From Sphaerisporangium flaviroseum (GTDB lineage Bacteria > Actinomycetota > Actinomycetes > Streptosporangiales > Streptosporangiaceae): DNA of 64,000 nucleotides. Of this stretch, positions 16,248 to 25,405 are shown piece after piece. Under the pieces are notes generated by a model that saw nothing but the letters and a program-made list of their open reading frames with translations, searched no databases and was not told the origin of the DNA. Both the position numbers and the translations under genes were made by a program. Where the stretch lies: contig NZ_BAAAZR010000002.1 in NCBI RefSeq assembly GCF_039537005.1, forward strand, positions 372,001 to 436,000. The letters are read 5' to 3'. Every line of letters begins with the position of its first letter. The stretch's first letter is position 1.

Positions 16248-17066
16248 TCAGGTTCCCGGGGTCGAGGCCACCATGGTCGAGCCGGCGGCCCAGGTGTTGC
16301 AGGCGGCGGGGCCGGCGGCCTTGAAGCCGCGGTTCAGCCAGTTGGCGATGTTGCGTCCCTTGCCGTGGTCGCGGATCTTGCCTCTCTCGTCGCCGCTCTT
16401 GCGGGTGACCTCGAGCAGGAACCGCCAGTCGTCGTAGTCCCGGTCCAGGGAGTCCCAGACGCTGCCGATGAACGCCCCCGCGAAGCACTCCGCCTGCAGC
16501 TCCAGGCGCCGGTACTGCTCGTAGTACTCGGTCTTGCTCCCTGAGTGCAGGCGGTTGAAGGCACGCTCGATGCCGGCGAGGTTCTGCACGTGGTGGCCGT
16601 ACTCGTGGGCGATCACGTCCATCAGGAACAGCTCCTGCGCCTGCTCGGTCAGGTTCTTGTCCAGCAGGACGACGATCCGGCGGTACGCGGGGCAGTAGAG
16701 CCCCTGGGCGTTCTTCGGCCACTTCTCCCCGCACACGCGCTGTGGCTTGGAGATGAACTGCAGGCGCGGCTTGGAGAAGGGGATGCGGGCCTTCTTCAGC
16801 TGCGCCGCCCACGACCGGCTGAGGCAGTCGAAGAGCGGCATGACATACCTCTTGGCCGAGGTCACGTTGCCCGGGGTGACCGGGGGCTCCGGGCAGGTCG
16901 CGACGGGGAGCCCGCCCGAGCTGTACAGGGTGCTCCGGGTCAGCGCGGCGTTGTTCCTGATCGGATAGCCGGCCGCCGACGCCGGAGCCGCGTACGCGGT
17001 GCCGGCGAGGGAGAGGCTCGCGAGCAGCCCGGCGACCAGCGCTGTGGAGGGCTTTCGAGTGATCAC
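16248..17066 (-). CDS. Secreted neutral zinc metallopeptidase (YpfJ family)
   Basis: 272 residues with a Sec signal peptide ending near residue 27-32 (AYAAPASAA). The zinc motif HEYGH is at residues 154-158, inside LFLMDVIAHEYGHHVQNLAG; the third ligand is probably in LQAECFAGAFIGS. Cysteines at 58, 81, 112 and 125 are conserved in the neighbouring paralogue and may form disulfides outside the cell. Its natural substrate is unknown. It ends 11 bases from the convergent ROK gene. Confidence 0.85.
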   Translation of the reverse strand: MITRKPSTALVAGLLASLSLAGTAYAAPASAAGYPIRNNAALTRSTLYSSGGLPVATCPEPPVTPGNVTSAKRYVMPLFDCLSRSWAAQLKKARIPFSKPRLQFISKPQRVCGEKWPKNAQGLYCPAYRRIVVLLDKNLTEQAQELFLMDVIAHEYGHHVQNLAGIERAFNRLHSGSKTEYYEQYRRLELQAECFAGAFIGSVWDSLDRDYDDWRFLLEVTRKSGDERGKIRDHGKGRNIANWLNRGFKAAGPAACNTWAAGSTMVASTPGT

Positions 17067-17175
17067 AGCAGAGGAGAGTAGCCGCTATATCCCGCTAAAG
17101 GCCCAAAATGGGCCAGATACCGGCTCACGCTCGCGGAGGACCACCCGGCCGCGGGCTGAGGCCGGGGGAGGGGCG

Positions 17176-17964
17176 CTAGGCGACCGCCGCCGCACTGGCG
17201 GACCAGGTGTTGCAGCCGGCGGGGCCCGCCGCCCGGTAGCCGCGGTCCAGCCAGTCGGCCATGTTCCGCCCCTTGCCGTGGGTGCGGGCCTCGCCGGTCT
17301 CGTCGCCGCTCTCACGGTCGTCGTCCAGGAGGGTCTCCCAGTCCTCGGCCGTACGGCGCAGCGAGGGCCAGACGCTGCCGATGAAGGCTCCGGCCAGACA
17401 CTCGGCCTGAAGTTCGTGCCGGCGGGTCTGCTCGTACGACTCGGCGTCGTCGTCGCTCGGCAGGCGGTCGTAGGCGCGCCAGATGCCCGCCATGTTCTGC
17501 ACGTGGTGGCCGTACTCGTGCGCGATCACGTCCATGAGGAACAGGTCCTCCGGCCGGTCGACGACGCTCTTGTCCAGCATGACCACGATCTGGCGGGTGG
17601 AGCTGCAGTAGATCGCCTGGACGTGCTCGCCCCACGCGTCGCCGCAGATCTTCTCGGGCCTGGTGATGAACCTCACAGCCGGCTTCTCGAACGGCAGCCG
17701 CTCCTTGGCGAACTGGGCCGCCCATGCCTGGTCCAGGCACTTCACGAGCGGGGTCAGATAGCCGCGCACCGAGGCCACGTCGCCGGCCTTCACCGGCGGC
17801 TCGGCGCACGGAGTGCCTGGAAGAGGGCCTGATTTGTACAGCGGGTTCCTCGTCAGGGCTTCCGCGTGCACGATGGGGTCGGCGTCCTGGGCCGCGTGAG
17901 CCGTAGCCCCAGGCAGGAGGGTCACGATGATGACCAGAAGGAAGGCGAGAGAAGGCGTCCGCAT
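17176..17964 (-). CDS. Secreted neutral zinc metallopeptidase, tandem paralogue
   Basis: 262 residues with an N-terminal signal peptide (LAFLLVIIVTLLPGATAHA). HEYGH is at 149-153 and the C-terminal HGKGRNMADWLDRGYRAAGP block is nearly the same as in the next gene, showing a tandem duplication. The 110 bases between them suggest either an operon or separate promoters. The two keep the same cysteine spacing. Confidence 0.85.
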   Translation of the reverse strand: MRTPSLAFLLVIIVTLLPGATAHAAQDADPIVHAEALTRNPLYKSGPLPGTPCAEPPVKAGDVASVRGYLTPLVKCLDQAWAAQFAKERLPFEKPAVRFITRPEKICGDAWGEHVQAIYCSSTRQIVVMLDKSVVDRPEDLFLMDVIAHEYGHHVQNMAGIWRAYDRLPSDDDAESYEQTRRHELQAECLAGAFIGSVWPSLRRTAEDWETLLDDDRESGDETGEARTHGKGRNMADWLDRGYRAAGPAGCNTWSASAAAVA

Positions 17965-18018
17965 GGTGCCGCGAGGGTATGCGAACTGCCCACGTGTCGT
18001 AAAACCGCTCTAGTGTGG

Positions 18019-18038
18019 ACAAAATCTGGAGGTTTTGT
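18019..18038. promoter_or_regulatory. Small inverted repeat between peptidase and dxs genes
   Basis: ACAAAA (18019-18024) and TTTTGT (18033-18038) form a short palindrome in the 194-base divergent region. A second pair, CGGCACTC near 18045 and GAGTGCCG near 18090, follows. Either could be regulatory for dxs; nothing identifies a binder. Confidence 0.25.
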
Positions 18039-18158
18039 GTGTTCGGCACTCGGACGCCATTGGAGTGGGACCCTTAGGCCAAGCCCGGAGTGCCGCAGGG
18101 TCACCCCTAGGGCAAATAGACTCAGGCTGGTCGATTAGTAGGCGGAGGGGATGATTCC

Positions 18159-20111
18159 GTGAGCGAGCGGAGCCAGCGAACAGATGGTCCGGACTCGGGG
18201 CCAACCGGCCTGCTGGAGTCCGTCAAGGGTCCGGAAGATCTCAAGCGCCTGGAGCCCGCTGAGCTGACCGCCCTCGCGGCCGAGCTGCGTGACCTGCTGG
18301 TCTCCACCACCTCCCGCATAGGAGGCCACCTCGGCCCCAACCTCGGGGTGGTCGAGCTGACCATCGCCCTGCACCGGGTGTTCGACTCGCCGCGCGACCG
18401 CATCCTGTGGGACACCGGCCACCAGTCCTACGTCCACAAGATGCTCACCGGGCGCGCCGCCGACTTCGCCACGCTGCGCCAGGAAGGCGGCCTGTCGGGC
18501 TATCCGAGCCAGGCCGAGTCCGACCACGACGTGATCGAGAACTCCCACGCCTCCACCGCCCTGTCCTACGCCGACGGGCTCGCCAAGGCGTACAAGCTGC
18601 GCGGCGACACCGGCCGCACGGTCGTCGCGGTGATCGGCGACGGCGCGCTGACCGGGGGCATGGCCTGGGAGGCGCTCAACAACATCGCCGGTCACGCCAA
18701 GGACCCCGATCTGCCGCTGGTGATCGTCGTCAACGACAACGGCCGGTCCTACTCCCCGACGATCGGCGGGCTCGCCTCGCACCTGTCCTCGCTGCGCATG
18801 ACGCAGAACTACGAGCACATGCTGGAGTTCGTCAAGCAGAACCTCGGCCGGGTGCCCGTGGTCGGCACCCCCCTGTACGAAACGCTGCACGGCGTCAAGA
18901 AGGGCATCAAGGACGTCCTCGCGCCGCAGGTGATGTTCGAGGACCTCGGCCTGAAGTACGTGGGCCCGATCGACGGCCACGACGAGCAGGCGGTCGAGGT
19001 GGCGCTGCGCAAGGCGCGCGACTTCCGCGGGCCGGTCATCGTGCACGTCCTCACCACCAAGGGGCACGGCTACTCGCACGCCGAGAACCACGACGAGGAC
19101 TGCTTCCACTCCCCGCAGCCGTTCGACCCGCTGACCGGCGAGGAGCAGCCCAAGCCGCACGGCTGGACCAACGTGTTCAGCCAGGAGCTCGTGCGCCTCG
19201 GCGCCGAGCGCGACGACATCGTGGCCATCACCGCGGCCATGCTCCACCCCACCGGCCTCGCCGCGTTCGCCGAGGCCTACCCCGAGCGCACCTACGACGT
19301 CGGCATCGCCGAGCAGCACGCCCTGACCAGCGCGGCGGGCCTCGCGCTCGGCGGCCTGCACCCGGTCGTCGCGATCTACGCCACCTTCCTCAACCGGGCC
19401 TTCGACCAGCTCCTCATGGACGTCGCGCTGCACCGCCTGCCGGTCACGGTCGTGCTCGACCGCGCGGGCGTCACCGGCGACGACGGGGCGAGCCACAACG
19501 GCATGTGGGACCTGTCCATCCTCCAGGTGGTGCCCGGGCTCTCCGTGGCCGCGCCCCGCGACGCCGTACGGCTGCGCGAGCTGCTGACCGAGGCGGTCGG
19601 GATCGACAGCGGTCCCACCGTGGTGCGCTTCCCCAAGGGCGCCGTCGGCCCCGAGATCGAGGCCGTGGGCAGGCTCGGCCAGATGGACATCCTGCGCCGG
19701 GGCGACGAGGCCGACGTGCTGCTGGTGGCCGCGGGCCCGATGGCCCAGATGGCGCTCGAAGCGGCCGCGCTGCTGGACGCGCAGGGCATCTCGGCCACCG
19801 TGGTCGACCCGCGCTGGGTCAAGCCGCTCGACGAGGCCCTGGTGGGCGCCGCCGCCGAGCACCGGCTGGTCGCGGTCGTGGAGGACAACGGCCGCGTCGG
19901 CGCGGTGGGCGACGCGGTGGCCCGCCTGCTCAGGGACGCGGGTGTCGACGTCCCGGTGCGCACGTTCGGGGTGCCGCAGCGGTTCCTCGACCACGCCAAG
20001 CGGGCCAAGATCCTCGCCGAGATCGGACTCACCGGCCAGGACCTCGCCCGGCAGATCACCGAGGCGGTCGCCCGGCGCTCCTCGATGCTGGAGGACCACC
20101 CCGCGGGCTGA
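18159..20111 (+). CDS. dxs: 1-deoxy-D-xylulose-5-phosphate synthase
   Basis: 650 residues, full length. It condenses pyruvate and glyceraldehyde 3-phosphate to DXP, the first step of the MEP isoprenoid pathway, in the cytoplasm. The thiamine diphosphate motif starts at GDGALTGG (160-167) and ends at EALNN (171-175). SRIGGHLGPNLGVVELT is the N-terminal signature, EQHALTSAAGLALGG carries the catalytic glutamate and DRAGVTGDDG the transketolase Pyr-domain loop. GTG start with GGAGGGG at 18142-18148. Confidence 0.97.
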   Translation: MSERSQRTDGPDSGPTGLLESVKGPEDLKRLEPAELTALAAELRDLLVSTTSRIGGHLGPNLGVVELTIALHRVFDSPRDRILWDTGHQSYVHKMLTGRAADFATLRQEGGLSGYPSQAESDHDVIENSHASTALSYADGLAKAYKLRGDTGRTVVAVIGDGALTGGMAWEALNNIAGHAKDPDLPLVIVVNDNGRSYSPTIGGLASHLSSLRMTQNYEHMLEFVKQNLGRVPVVGTPLYETLHGVKKGIKDVLAPQVMFEDLGLKYVGPIDGHDEQAVEVALRKARDFRGPVIVHVLTTKGHGYSHAENHDEDCFHSPQPFDPLTGEEQPKPHGWTNVFSQELVRLGAERDDIVAITAAMLHPTGLAAFAEAYPERTYDVGIAEQHALTSAAGLALGGLHPVVAIYATFLNRAFDQLLMDVALHRLPVTVVLDRAGVTGDDGASHNGMWDLSILQVVPGLSVAAPRDAVRLRELLTEAVGIDSGPTVVRFPKGAVGPEIEAVGRLGQMDILRRGDEADVLLVAAGPMAQMALEAAALLDAQGISATVVDPRWVKPLDEALVGAAAEHRLVAVVEDNGRVGAVGDAVARLLRDAGVDVPVRTFGVPQRFLDHAKRAKILAEIGLTGQDLARQITEAVARRSSMLEDHPAG

Positions 20112-20222
20112 CATCCCGGCTCGTCGGCGGGGCGATGGAGGAATGTTCGTCCGCTCTTGGGGTAGGCATGGCCTGCGCTTTCGTAAGGAGGCGTCCTGAG
20201 TGGTCAGTGACGATCAGGGGGC

Positions 20223-21701
20223 GTGCCGATGTCCATCTTCCGGACCAAGTCCGTCGAGCGGTCGATGCAGGACACCGAGGCGCCCGAACATCGGCTCCGC
20301 CGCAGCCTGAGCGCCCTCGACCTGACCGTCTTCGGTGTCGGCGTGATCGTCGGCACCGGCATCTTCGTCCTCACGGGGCAGGTGGCCAGGGACACCGCCG
20401 GGCCGGCCGTCGCCCTGTCGTTCGTCATCGCGGGCGTCGTCTGCGCGCTCGCCGCGCTGTGTTACGCCGAGTTCGCCTCGACCGTGCCGGTGGCCGGGTC
20501 GGCGTACACCTTCTCCTACGCCACGCTCGGGGAGTTCCCCGCGTGGATCGTCGGCTGGGACCTGATGCTGGAGCTCGCCCTCGGCGGTGCGGTGGTCGCG
20601 GTCGGCTGGTCCGGATACTTCTCCGAGTTGCTCGCCACGTTCGGCGTCCACCTGCCCGCCACGTTCGCCGGCGAGCAGGCCACCTTCAACATCCCCGCCG
20701 TCGTCGTGGTGCTCGTCCTGACGGGCGTGCTGGTGGCCGGCATCAAGCTGTCCGCCCGTTTCAACCTGGTCGTGGTCGGCATCAAGGTGGCCGTGATCCT
20801 CCTGGTCATCGTGGCGGGCCTGTTCTTCGTGAGGAGCGCGAACTACGCCTCGTTCATCCCGCCCTCGCAGCCGCTCCCCGCGGAGGGCGGCCTCCAGGCG
20901 CCGCTGATCCAGGTCATGTTCGGCCTCACCCCGGTCGCGTACGGCGTCTTCGGCATCTTCGCCGGGGCGGCCGTCGTCTTCTTCGCCTTCATCGGCTTCG
21001 ACGTGGTGGCCACGGCCGCGGAGGAGACCCGCAAGCCGCAACGGGACCTGCCGATCGGGATCATCGCCTCCCTGGCGATCTGCACGGTGCTGTACGTCGC
21101 GGTGTCGCTGGTGGTGGTGGGCATGCAGCCGTACAACCGCCTCAGCCGTTCGGCGCCGCTGGCGGGCGCGTTCCGTGTCGTCGGGCAGGACTGGCTGGCC
21201 ACGATCATCAGCGTCGGCGCGCTGGCCGGGCTGACGACGGTCGTGATGATCCTGATGCTGGGCCAGAGCCGCATCTTCTTCGCCATGAGCCGCGACAACC
21301 TGCTTCCCCGGGGACTGGCCGCCGTCCATCCCCGGTTCGGCACGCCGTACCGCATCACGATCATCATCGGGGTGGCCACCGCGCTGCTGGCCGGCTTCAT
21401 CCCGCTGTCGGCCCTGGCCGAACTGGTCAACATCGGCACGCTGTTCGCGTTCGTCCTGGTCTCGGTCGGCGTCGTCATCCTGCGCAGGACCCGGCCCGAC
21501 CTGCCCCGTTCCTTCCACACGCCGCTGGTCCCGCTGGTGCCGGCCCTGTCGGTGCTGGCCTGCGTCTACCTGATGCTGAACCTCCCGGTCGAGACCTGGC
21601 TGCGGTTCATCATCTGGATGGCGATCGGGGTGGCGCTCTACTTCGTGTACGGCAGGCGGCACAGCCGGGTGGGCGACGAGCCGGCGATGCCGGTCAAGTA
21701 A
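20223..21701 (+). CDS. APC-superfamily amino acid permease (cationic amino acid transporter type)
   Basis: 492 residues, about 12-14 membrane helices. The first helix has the unwound APC substrate site GVGVIVGTGIFVLTGQVA and helix 6 has FFAFIGFDVVATAAEETRKP, both characteristic of the CAT/YfnA group. It probably imports a basic or neutral amino acid with protons. Starts at GTG 20223 or ATG 20229 are both in frame; a GGGGGC lies shortly before. No regulator is adjacent except the following LacI-type gene. Confidence 0.9.
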   Translation: MPMSIFRTKSVERSMQDTEAPEHRLRRSLSALDLTVFGVGVIVGTGIFVLTGQVARDTAGPAVALSFVIAGVVCALAALCYAEFASTVPVAGSAYTFSYATLGEFPAWIVGWDLMLELALGGAVVAVGWSGYFSELLATFGVHLPATFAGEQATFNIPAVVVVLVLTGVLVAGIKLSARFNLVVVGIKVAVILLVIVAGLFFVRSANYASFIPPSQPLPAEGGLQAPLIQVMFGLTPVAYGVFGIFAGAAVVFFAFIGFDVVATAAEETRKPQRDLPIGIIASLAICTVLYVAVSLVVVGMQPYNRLSRSAPLAGAFRVVGQDWLATIISVGALAGLTTVVMILMLGQSRIFFAMSRDNLLPRGLAAVHPRFGTPYRITIIIGVATALLAGFIPLSALAELVNIGTLFAFVLVSVGVVILRRTRPDLPRSFHTPLVPLVPALSVLACVYLMLNLPVETWLRFIIWMAIGVALYFVYGRRHSRVGDEPAMPVK

Positions 21702-21803
21702 CGCCGTACGGGGATGAGATGACCGGGCCTGGACACCGGACACGTGCGTGGAACACCCGTGACCGCTGGACAATGAAAGGGGCACAGGCACGGGAGGACG
21801 ACC

Positions 21804-22832
21804 ATGGTCACGCTGGAAGACGTCGCCAGGCACGCGGGGGTGTCGCTGGCGACGGCCTCTCGGGTGCTGAACGGCAGCAGCCGGCAGGTCGGCGCGGCCA
21901 TGCGGGCGAGGGTCGAGTCCTCGGCCGCCAAGCTGGGATACCGCGTCGACGTGACGGCCCAGACGCTGGCGCGGGGAGCGAGCAACGTCGTCGGCCTGGT
22001 GATCCAGGACCTGACCGACCCCTACTTCGCGGCCATCGCCGACGGGGCCATCAGGGCCGCCGACCTGCAGGGCATGGTGGTGACCCTCGGCACGACCTAC
22101 CGCGACCCCGAGCGGGAGATCGCCCTGGTCGCCACGCTGAACGCCCAGCGCGCCCGCGTCGTGCTGATCGCCGGTTCGCGTACCACCGACGAGGCCATGA
22201 TCCGGCGGCTGCGCGGCGAGCTCGACTTCTACTGCGCCGCCGGGGGGCGGGTGGCGGTCATCGGGCAGGACCTCCTCGGCACCGACGCCGTGGTCCCGCA
22301 GAACCGCCAGGGAGCGCGCAAGCTGGCCCTCACCCTCGCCGGGGAGGGCCACCGCCGTTTCGCCGTGCTGGCCGGGCCGCAGTACCTCTACACCGCCCTC
22401 GATCGCGCGTCCGGGTTCGCCGAAGGGCTCGCCGAGCTGGGGCTGCCCGCGCCGGTCGTGGTGCACGGCGGGTTCGACAGGGACGGCGGGCATGCCGCGG
22501 CGGTGGCGCTGACGAGCATGGACACCGACGTCACCTGCGTGTTCGCGGTCAACGACGTGATGGCGGTGGGAGCGCTTGCCGCCTTCAGGGAGCAGGGGGT
22601 CCACGTGCCGGGTGATCTGTCGATGGCCGGGTTCGACGACATCGCCTCGCTGCGCGACCTGGTGCCGGCGCTGACGACCGTGCGGCTGCCGCTGGCGCAC
22701 ATGGGGTCGCTGGCGCTCGACCTGGCCCTGTCCTTCACCGACGTGCCCCATAAGGAGTCCATCGAGGGTGAGGTCGTCCTGCGCGAGAGCGTCAGGAGGC
22801 TCACCGGCGCCCAGGGCGACCTTACTTCGTAA
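21804..22832 (+). CDS. LacI-family transcriptional regulator
   Basis: 342 residues. The N-terminal helix-turn-helix is VTLEDVARHAGVSLATASRV followed by the hinge LNGSS. The ligand-binding core resembles periplasmic sugar-binding proteins: VVGLVIQDLTDPYFAAIADG and FAVNDVMAVGALAAFREQGV. Its ligand and targets are unknown; no sugar genes flank it directly. It converges on the RNase D gene with a 12-base gap. Confidence 0.9.
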   Translation: MVTLEDVARHAGVSLATASRVLNGSSRQVGAAMRARVESSAAKLGYRVDVTAQTLARGASNVVGLVIQDLTDPYFAAIADGAIRAADLQGMVVTLGTTYRDPEREIALVATLNAQRARVVLIAGSRTTDEAMIRRLRGELDFYCAAGGRVAVIGQDLLGTDAVVPQNRQGARKLALTLAGEGHRRFAVLAGPQYLYTALDRASGFAEGLAELGLPAPVVVHGGFDRDGGHAAAVALTSMDTDVTCVFAVNDVMAVGALAAFREQGVHVPGDLSMAGFDDIASLRDLVPALTTVRLPLAHMGSLALDLALSFTDVPHKESIEGEVVLRESVRRLTGAQGDLTS

Positions 22833-22844
22833 AGGGCGCGCGAC

Positions 22845-24092
22845 TCAGCTCTCGAACTGGTCCTGGTCGGCGAGACGGATCAGCGCCGTCGAAAGCGGAG
22901 CCGTCACCAGGGCGATCTGCCACTCGCGGGCACCCAGCGAGCGCAGCCGCGCCGCCACCGTCTCCTCGCCGAGGTCGGCGGGCGGCTCCCACGTGAGCCG
23001 CCGGACGGCCTCCGGCTGGAGGAGGTTCTCCGTGGGCATGTGGTGGGTCTCGGCGAGCGCGGCGACGGCCGCCCTGGCGGCGGCCAGCCGTTTGGCCGCG
23101 GCGGGGTCGCGGTCGGCCCAGCGGTTCGCCGGCGGCGGTCCGTCGCCCGGACCGCTCGGCTGCGGGAGCTGGGCTTCGGACAGCACGCGCGCCCGCCCGA
23201 TGGCGTTGAGCCATTCGCGCAGGTGGCGCCGGGCGCTGCGCCCGGTGAACGGCGGGATCTCGGTCAGGGCCTTGGTCGTGCGCGGCTGCTCGAGCGCGGC
23301 GGTCACGATCGCCGAGTCGGGCAGCACCCGGCCGGGTGCCAGGTCGGTGTCACGGGCGAGCTCGTCGCGCAGCGTCCACAGCTCGCGAACCACGGCCAGG
23401 CCGCGCAGGGTCCGCACCCGGTGGATGCCGGAGGTGCGCCGCCAGGGGTCGGTGCGCGGCGGCGACGGGGGAGCGGCCAGGATCGAGGCGAACTCCTCCT
23501 GCGCCCATTCGAGCTTCCCGCTGGCGGCCAGCTCGTCGTGGAGCACGTCGCGCAGCTCGATGAGCACCTCGACGTCGAGCGCGGCGTAGCGCAGCCAGTC
23601 CTCGGGGAGCGGGCGGTGCGACCAGTCGGCCGCCGAATGCCCCTTCTCCAGGCGCAGGCCGAGGACGTTCTCCACCATCGTGCCGAGGCCGACACGCTCG
23701 TAGCCGAGTAGCCTTCCGGCCAGCTCGGTGTCGAACAGCCGCCGGGGGGTGAAGCCGAGCTCGGCCAGGCAGGCGAGGTCCTGCGTGGCGGCGTGCAGGA
23801 CGACCTCGGCGTCGGCCAGCGCGGCGTCCAGCTCCGACAGGTCGGGGCAGGCGATCGGGTCGATCAGCGCGCTGCCCGCGCCGGCGCGGCGGAGCTGCAC
23901 GAGGTAGGCACGGCCGCTGTAGCGGTAACCGGACGCGCGTTCGGCGTCCACGGCGACCGGGCCGGTGCCTTTGGCGAACGCGCTTACGGCCGCCGCGAGG
24001 GCGGCGGGGTCCTCGATGACCGGCGGGATGCCCTCGCGGGGTTCCAGAAGCGGCACTATCTCGGATGCGGGGATGAGTTCGTCGTCGGTCAC
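22845..24092 (-). CDS. rnd: Ribonuclease D family 3'-5' exoribonuclease
   Basis: 415 residues. The DEDD exonuclease domain is N-terminal: VAVDAERASGYRYSGRAYLV contains the first D-E pair, VLHAATQDLACLAELGF the second D, and DWLRYAALDVEVLIEL the last. Two HRDC-like domains follow (residues about 215-290 and 320-400). RNase D trims tRNA and other small RNA 3' ends. The GTG start overlaps the stop of the DUF3000 gene by four bases; the pair DUF3000-rnd is a long-conserved actinobacterial arrangement. Confidence 0.9.
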   Translation of the reverse strand: MTDDELIPASEIVPLLEPREGIPPVIEDPAALAAAVSAFAKGTGPVAVDAERASGYRYSGRAYLVQLRRAGAGSALIDPIACPDLSELDAALADAEVVLHAATQDLACLAELGFTPRRLFDTELAGRLLGYERVGLGTMVENVLGLRLEKGHSAADWSHRPLPEDWLRYAALDVEVLIELRDVLHDELAASGKLEWAQEEFASILAAPPSPPRTDPWRRTSGIHRVRTLRGLAVVRELWTLRDELARDTDLAPGRVLPDSAIVTAALEQPRTTKALTEIPPFTGRSARRHLREWLNAIGRARVLSEAQLPQPSGPGDGPPPANRWADRDPAAAKRLAAARAAVAALAETHHMPTENLLQPEAVRRLTWEPPADLGEETVAARLRSLGAREWQIALVTAPLSTALIRLADQDQFES

Positions 24093-24691
24093 GTCCTGAA
24101 GGACTCCGGATCTTCGCGACGCGCGGACCGTGGCGGGAGGGCCGCGACATCGGGTGGCAGGGGTGGGATACCCGCCGCGAGGCACATGAGGTCGCACCAG
24201 GCGGCGACGTGCGCCGACAGATCCTCCTCGAGCGGGGACCACGACGCGCGCAGCTCCAGCTCGGTGGTGACCGGGTCGTCGGCCTTGTTGCCGAACCCCT
24301 CGGAGACGGCCCGGGTGACCGTGCCGCCCGCGGCGGCGTAGCGCGCCTGGTGGGAGTCGAGGGACTCGGTCAGCCAGCTCCACGCCACCGGCCCGAGCAG
24401 GGGGTCGGAGGTGATCTCCGGCTCCATGTCGGCGCGCACGTAGGCTACCAGCCGGAACGGACCGTCCCACCCTCGCTGGCCGTCGGGGTCGAACAACATG
24501 ATCAGCCGGCCGACCGCGAGTTCGTCGTCGTCGCGGTAGACGGACGCGCCCACCGCGCCGGAGTAGGGGGCCAGCCGCTGCGGGGCGGGGATGTCCTCCA
24601 GCTCGATCTCGGGCCTGACCTCGGTAGGACGAAGGCTCTCCAGCGCCCGCCGGAAAGCGGCAGGGGCCGGTGGCGCGTCACCGATGGTCAT
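24089..24691 (-). CDS. DUF3000 family protein
   Basis: 200 residues, soluble, matching the actinobacterial DUF3000 family along its length (FRRALESLRPTEVRPEIELE near the start, WSPLEEDLSAHVAAWCDLMC near the end). Its function is unknown. The start at ATG 24691 fits family members better than an in-frame start 20 codons earlier. It is translationally coupled to RNase D, which suggests a role in RNA metabolism, but only by association. Confidence 0.85.
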   Translation of the reverse strand: MTIGDAPPAPAAFRRALESLRPTEVRPEIELEDIPAPQRLAPYSGAVGASVYRDDDELAVGRLIMLFDPDGQRGWDGPFRLVAYVRADMEPEITSDPLLGPVAWSWLTESLDSHQARYAAAGGTVTRAVSEGFGNKADDPVTTELELRASWSPLEEDLSAHVAAWCDLMCLAAGIPPLPPDVAALPPRSARREDPESFRT

Positions 24692-24760
24692 GATGGCAGC
24701 GTAGGCCGGAGCGGGCGGGGCCGGAAGCAGGGGGGTATGCGCTGGGGACATGGGTGGTGA

Positions 24761-24919
24761 TCAAGCCGCCATCACCGGGGCGACGCCACGCTCCACGTAG
24801 GCATGGTCGTGGTGGTCGTCCCGCCTGCCGAGACGGGGTTGGCGCTTGAACTCCCGTTCGCCGGCACGGAGCGCACAATGCACAGTGCGGTGCTCGGAGG
24901 AACTCCACATCGCGGTCAT
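24761..24919 (-). CDS. Possible small basic protein, 52 residues
   Basis: A short frame with GAAAGG six bases before its ATG and strongly G/C-ending codons. The product is hydrophilic and rich in Arg and His (GRRDDHHDHAYVERG) with one cysteine. It lies upstream of DUF3000 on the same strand, 70 bases away. I do not recognise a family, and chance open frames of this length are common in GC-rich DNA. Confidence 0.35.
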   Translation of the reverse strand: MTAMWSSSEHRTVHCALRAGEREFKRQPRLGRRDDHHDHAYVERGVAPVMAA

Positions 24920-25405
24920 CGCGGGCCTTTCGTCGGGTCCCAAGATCGAGATCTCGCACGGACAGGAGTGCGCGTCGCCTGGCCGGCGATTCCCCCCGCG
25001 CGCCTTGTCCGTGAACTCGAGGGCTGGTCCGACGTTGACACGTCACGGCGACATTTCCCCGCAACGCGCTCGGCGTGTCCCGAAAGTGGTCACCGAATCA
25101 GCGCCGCGCGGTGATTTGACGAACCTTTGAACACGCCACGGCATGATCACGGACCTCACGTGAGACGTACTGTACCTGCGGATGGCAACGGGTTGGCGCG
25201 GCCGGCGTCGGCTCGGACACGGACCGGCCCCGCCGAACCCGACATAGTGGACTGATAGGTGCTTCCATCATCATCACCGGACATCCCCCGGGTAAATATC
25301 TTTTTCGCGGCAAGCTTTGGTATCTGGCGGCACGGACCCGCCACAAGGCGTGTCCACCCTGCACGCGGTGCGTGGACCGGCCACCTCCCATGGCACCCTT
25401 GAGAC
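24920..25405. other. Intergenic stretch with no recognised element
   Basis: 486 bases between the small frame and hemE. There is an AT-richer patch near 25294-25315 (GGGTAAATATCTTTTTCGCG) and a TTGACG at 25116, but no convincing -10 element at proper spacing, hairpin or gene was found. Confidence 0.5.

Noticed and set aside
18407..22615. A 1402-codon open frame across dxs, the permease and the LacI gene
   Set aside because: It is an off-frame reading of three well-supported genes; the product is almost only Arg, Gly, Ala and Pro, as expected for a shadow frame in GC-rich DNA.
20214..22751. An 845-codon open frame on the minus strand
   Set aside because: Antisense to the permease and LacI genes, low-complexity product rich in Arg, Asp, Gln and His, no domain and no ribosome binding site.
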